Assembly (NCBI GenBank): GCA_009699915.1 | Contig: WLNG01000011.1 | Location: 1-14,367 of the forward strand | Length of the DNA: 14,367 nt | Direction: 5' to 3' | From: Actinomycetota bacterium | GTDB taxonomy: Bacteria > Actinomycetota > Thermoleophilia > Solirubrobacterales > Solirubrobacteraceae | Part shown: positions 13,800-14,367 of the stretch, piece after piece | Layout: each line of letters begins with the position of its first letter | Position numbering within the stretch: position 1 is the stretch's first letter | Notes under the pieces: generated by a model | The model's database searches: none | What the model was told of the DNA's origin: nothing | Seen by the model: only the letters and a program-made list of their open reading frames with translations | Translations under genes and position numbers: made by a program

Positions 13800-14367
13800 C
13801 TACCGGAACGTGAAGCGCCTGCTGTTCGCCTGACCCGTGAGCGAACTCTTCACCGCCGTCACCGACGCAAGCCACGTGCCCTTCGCGAGCTTCAGCGTGC
13901 ACGACCGCCGCGCGACCCGCCTGGCGCCCACCTTGACCGTGACGTTCCTGCACGTGCCGGTCTTCAGCTTCGCGCCGCGCCTAGCGGTCAACGTGTAGGT
14001 CACGCCCGCAACCGGCTTGATCCGCGCCGTCACGCTCCGCGTACGCGACTTCGAAGACCAGCTCACCACAGGCTTCGCTGGCGGCACAACACCGGTGGTG
14101 ATCCTCCCGATCTGGCCCCCGTTGTCCTCGGTGAACCACATGTTCCCATCAGGGCCCGGCGCAAGGCGAGTGGGACCGGAGAGGGCGGTGATTCCCGCGC
14201 TGAACTCCGTCACCACGCCGAGCGGCGTGATCCGGCCGATCCGAGGCCCGCCGAGCTCGGTGAACCACAGATTCCCATCCGCACCCGCCGCAATCCCAAC
14301 CGGATAGGAGCCGACCGTGATCCCCGCGCTGAACTCCGTCACCACACCAGACGGCGTGATCCGGCCA
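13800..14367 (-). CDS. Secreted streptogramin-lyase-like repeat protein, 5' end missing
   Basis: The last 188 residues of a protein whose N-terminus lies beyond the right edge. It begins with beta-propeller repeats of 43 residues with the pattern IGRITP-GVVTEFSAGIT and DGNLWFTE, as in virginiamycin B lyase (Vgb)/SMP-30-like proteins. After the repeats, a Pro-rich linker (GVVPPAKPVV) leads to a ~75-residue basic beta-rich domain with two cysteines (TGTCRNV and RRSCTLK), probably a disulfide, implying export. Similar propeller plus basic tail proteins are, as I recall, common in Solirubrobacter/Conexibacter-type actinobacteria; lyase activity is not implied and the role is unknown. The frame is open through the edge, so internal GTG codons such as 14345 are not starts. 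It is probably not functionally tied to the catabolic genes downstream. Confidence 0.85.
   Translation of the reverse strand, partial: GRITPSGVVTEFSAGITVGSYPVGIAAGADGNLWFTELGGPRIGRITPLGVVTEFSAGITALSGPTRLAPGPDGNMWFTEDNGGQIGRITTGVVPPAKPVVSWSSKSRTRSVTARIKPVAGVTYTLTARRGAKLKTGTCRNVTVKVGARRVARRSCTLKLAKGTWLASVTAVKSSLTGQANSRRFTFR
14194..14367 (-). repeat. 129-bp tandem coding repeat of propeller blades
   Basis: The stretch at 14194-14238 recurs at 14323-14367 with 40 of 45 bases identical, a spacing of exactly 129 bp (43 codons). The GTGAACCACA element also recurs at 14131 and 14260, again 129 bp apart. The array continues off the right edge. Confidence 0.8.

Noticed and set aside
13800..14367. Calling the repeat protein a virginiamycin B lyase (antibiotic resistance)
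   Set aside because: Only the blade pattern is visible; the catalytic region is outside the window and many propeller proteins of this type have no lyase role.

Overview
The window is GC-rich and gene-dense. Every gene I can support lies on the minus strand, so transcription runs from high to low coordinates. The style suggests a soil actinobacterium: many 4-bp ATGA/GTGA stop/start overlaps, occasional GTG starts, hydantoinase/oxoprolinase-type and amidohydrolase catabolic genes, and a secreted streptogramin-lyase-like repeat protein with a basic, disulfide-type C-terminal domain. My best guess is class Thermoleophilia (Solirubrobacterales-like). This is inferred from protein style, not from a marker gene.

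Layout in order of transcription: (1) 14367-13800, the 3' part of a secreted beta-propeller-like repeat protein, probably unrelated to the rest. (2) 13631-12049, two overlapping short-chain dehydrogenases, one with an NAD-type and one with an NADP-type nucleotide pocket. (3) A 168-bp gap carrying an imperfect inverted repeat and a weak promoter-like pair. (4) 11880-6321, a three-gene run: a fused 1171-residue indolepyruvate:ferredoxin oxidoreductase-type protein, then the catalytic and the B12-binding subunits of a methylmalonyl-CoA-mutase-like enzyme. (5) A 114-bp gap. (6) 6206 to the left edge: HyuA-type and HyuB-type subunits of an ATP-dependent carboxylase/hydrolase, then two paralogous amidohydrolase-2 proteins, the second cut by the window edge.

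Together this looks like a catabolic island for an unknown organic substrate: redox enzymes (SDRs), a thiamine-diphosphate 2-oxoacid oxidoreductase, an adenosylcobalamin carbon-skeleton mutase, an ATP-dependent carboxylase/cyclic-amide hydrolase, and metal-dependent decarboxylase/hydrolase proteins. I cannot name the substrate.

The most notable observation is in the mutase. It keeps the family fold motifs and the cobalamin-binding DxHxxG motif, but nearly all the residues that hold the acyl-CoA substrate in methylmalonyl-CoA mutase are replaced (Y89, Q197, R207, H244, H328 and Q330 equivalents). It therefore probably acts on a different, possibly non-CoA, substrate. A second notable point is a zinc-ribbon-like C-terminal extension on the HyuB protein, which resembles a fused gamma subunit of acetone/acetophenone carboxylases.

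No tRNA, rRNA, CRISPR array, insertion sequence or phage gene was seen.
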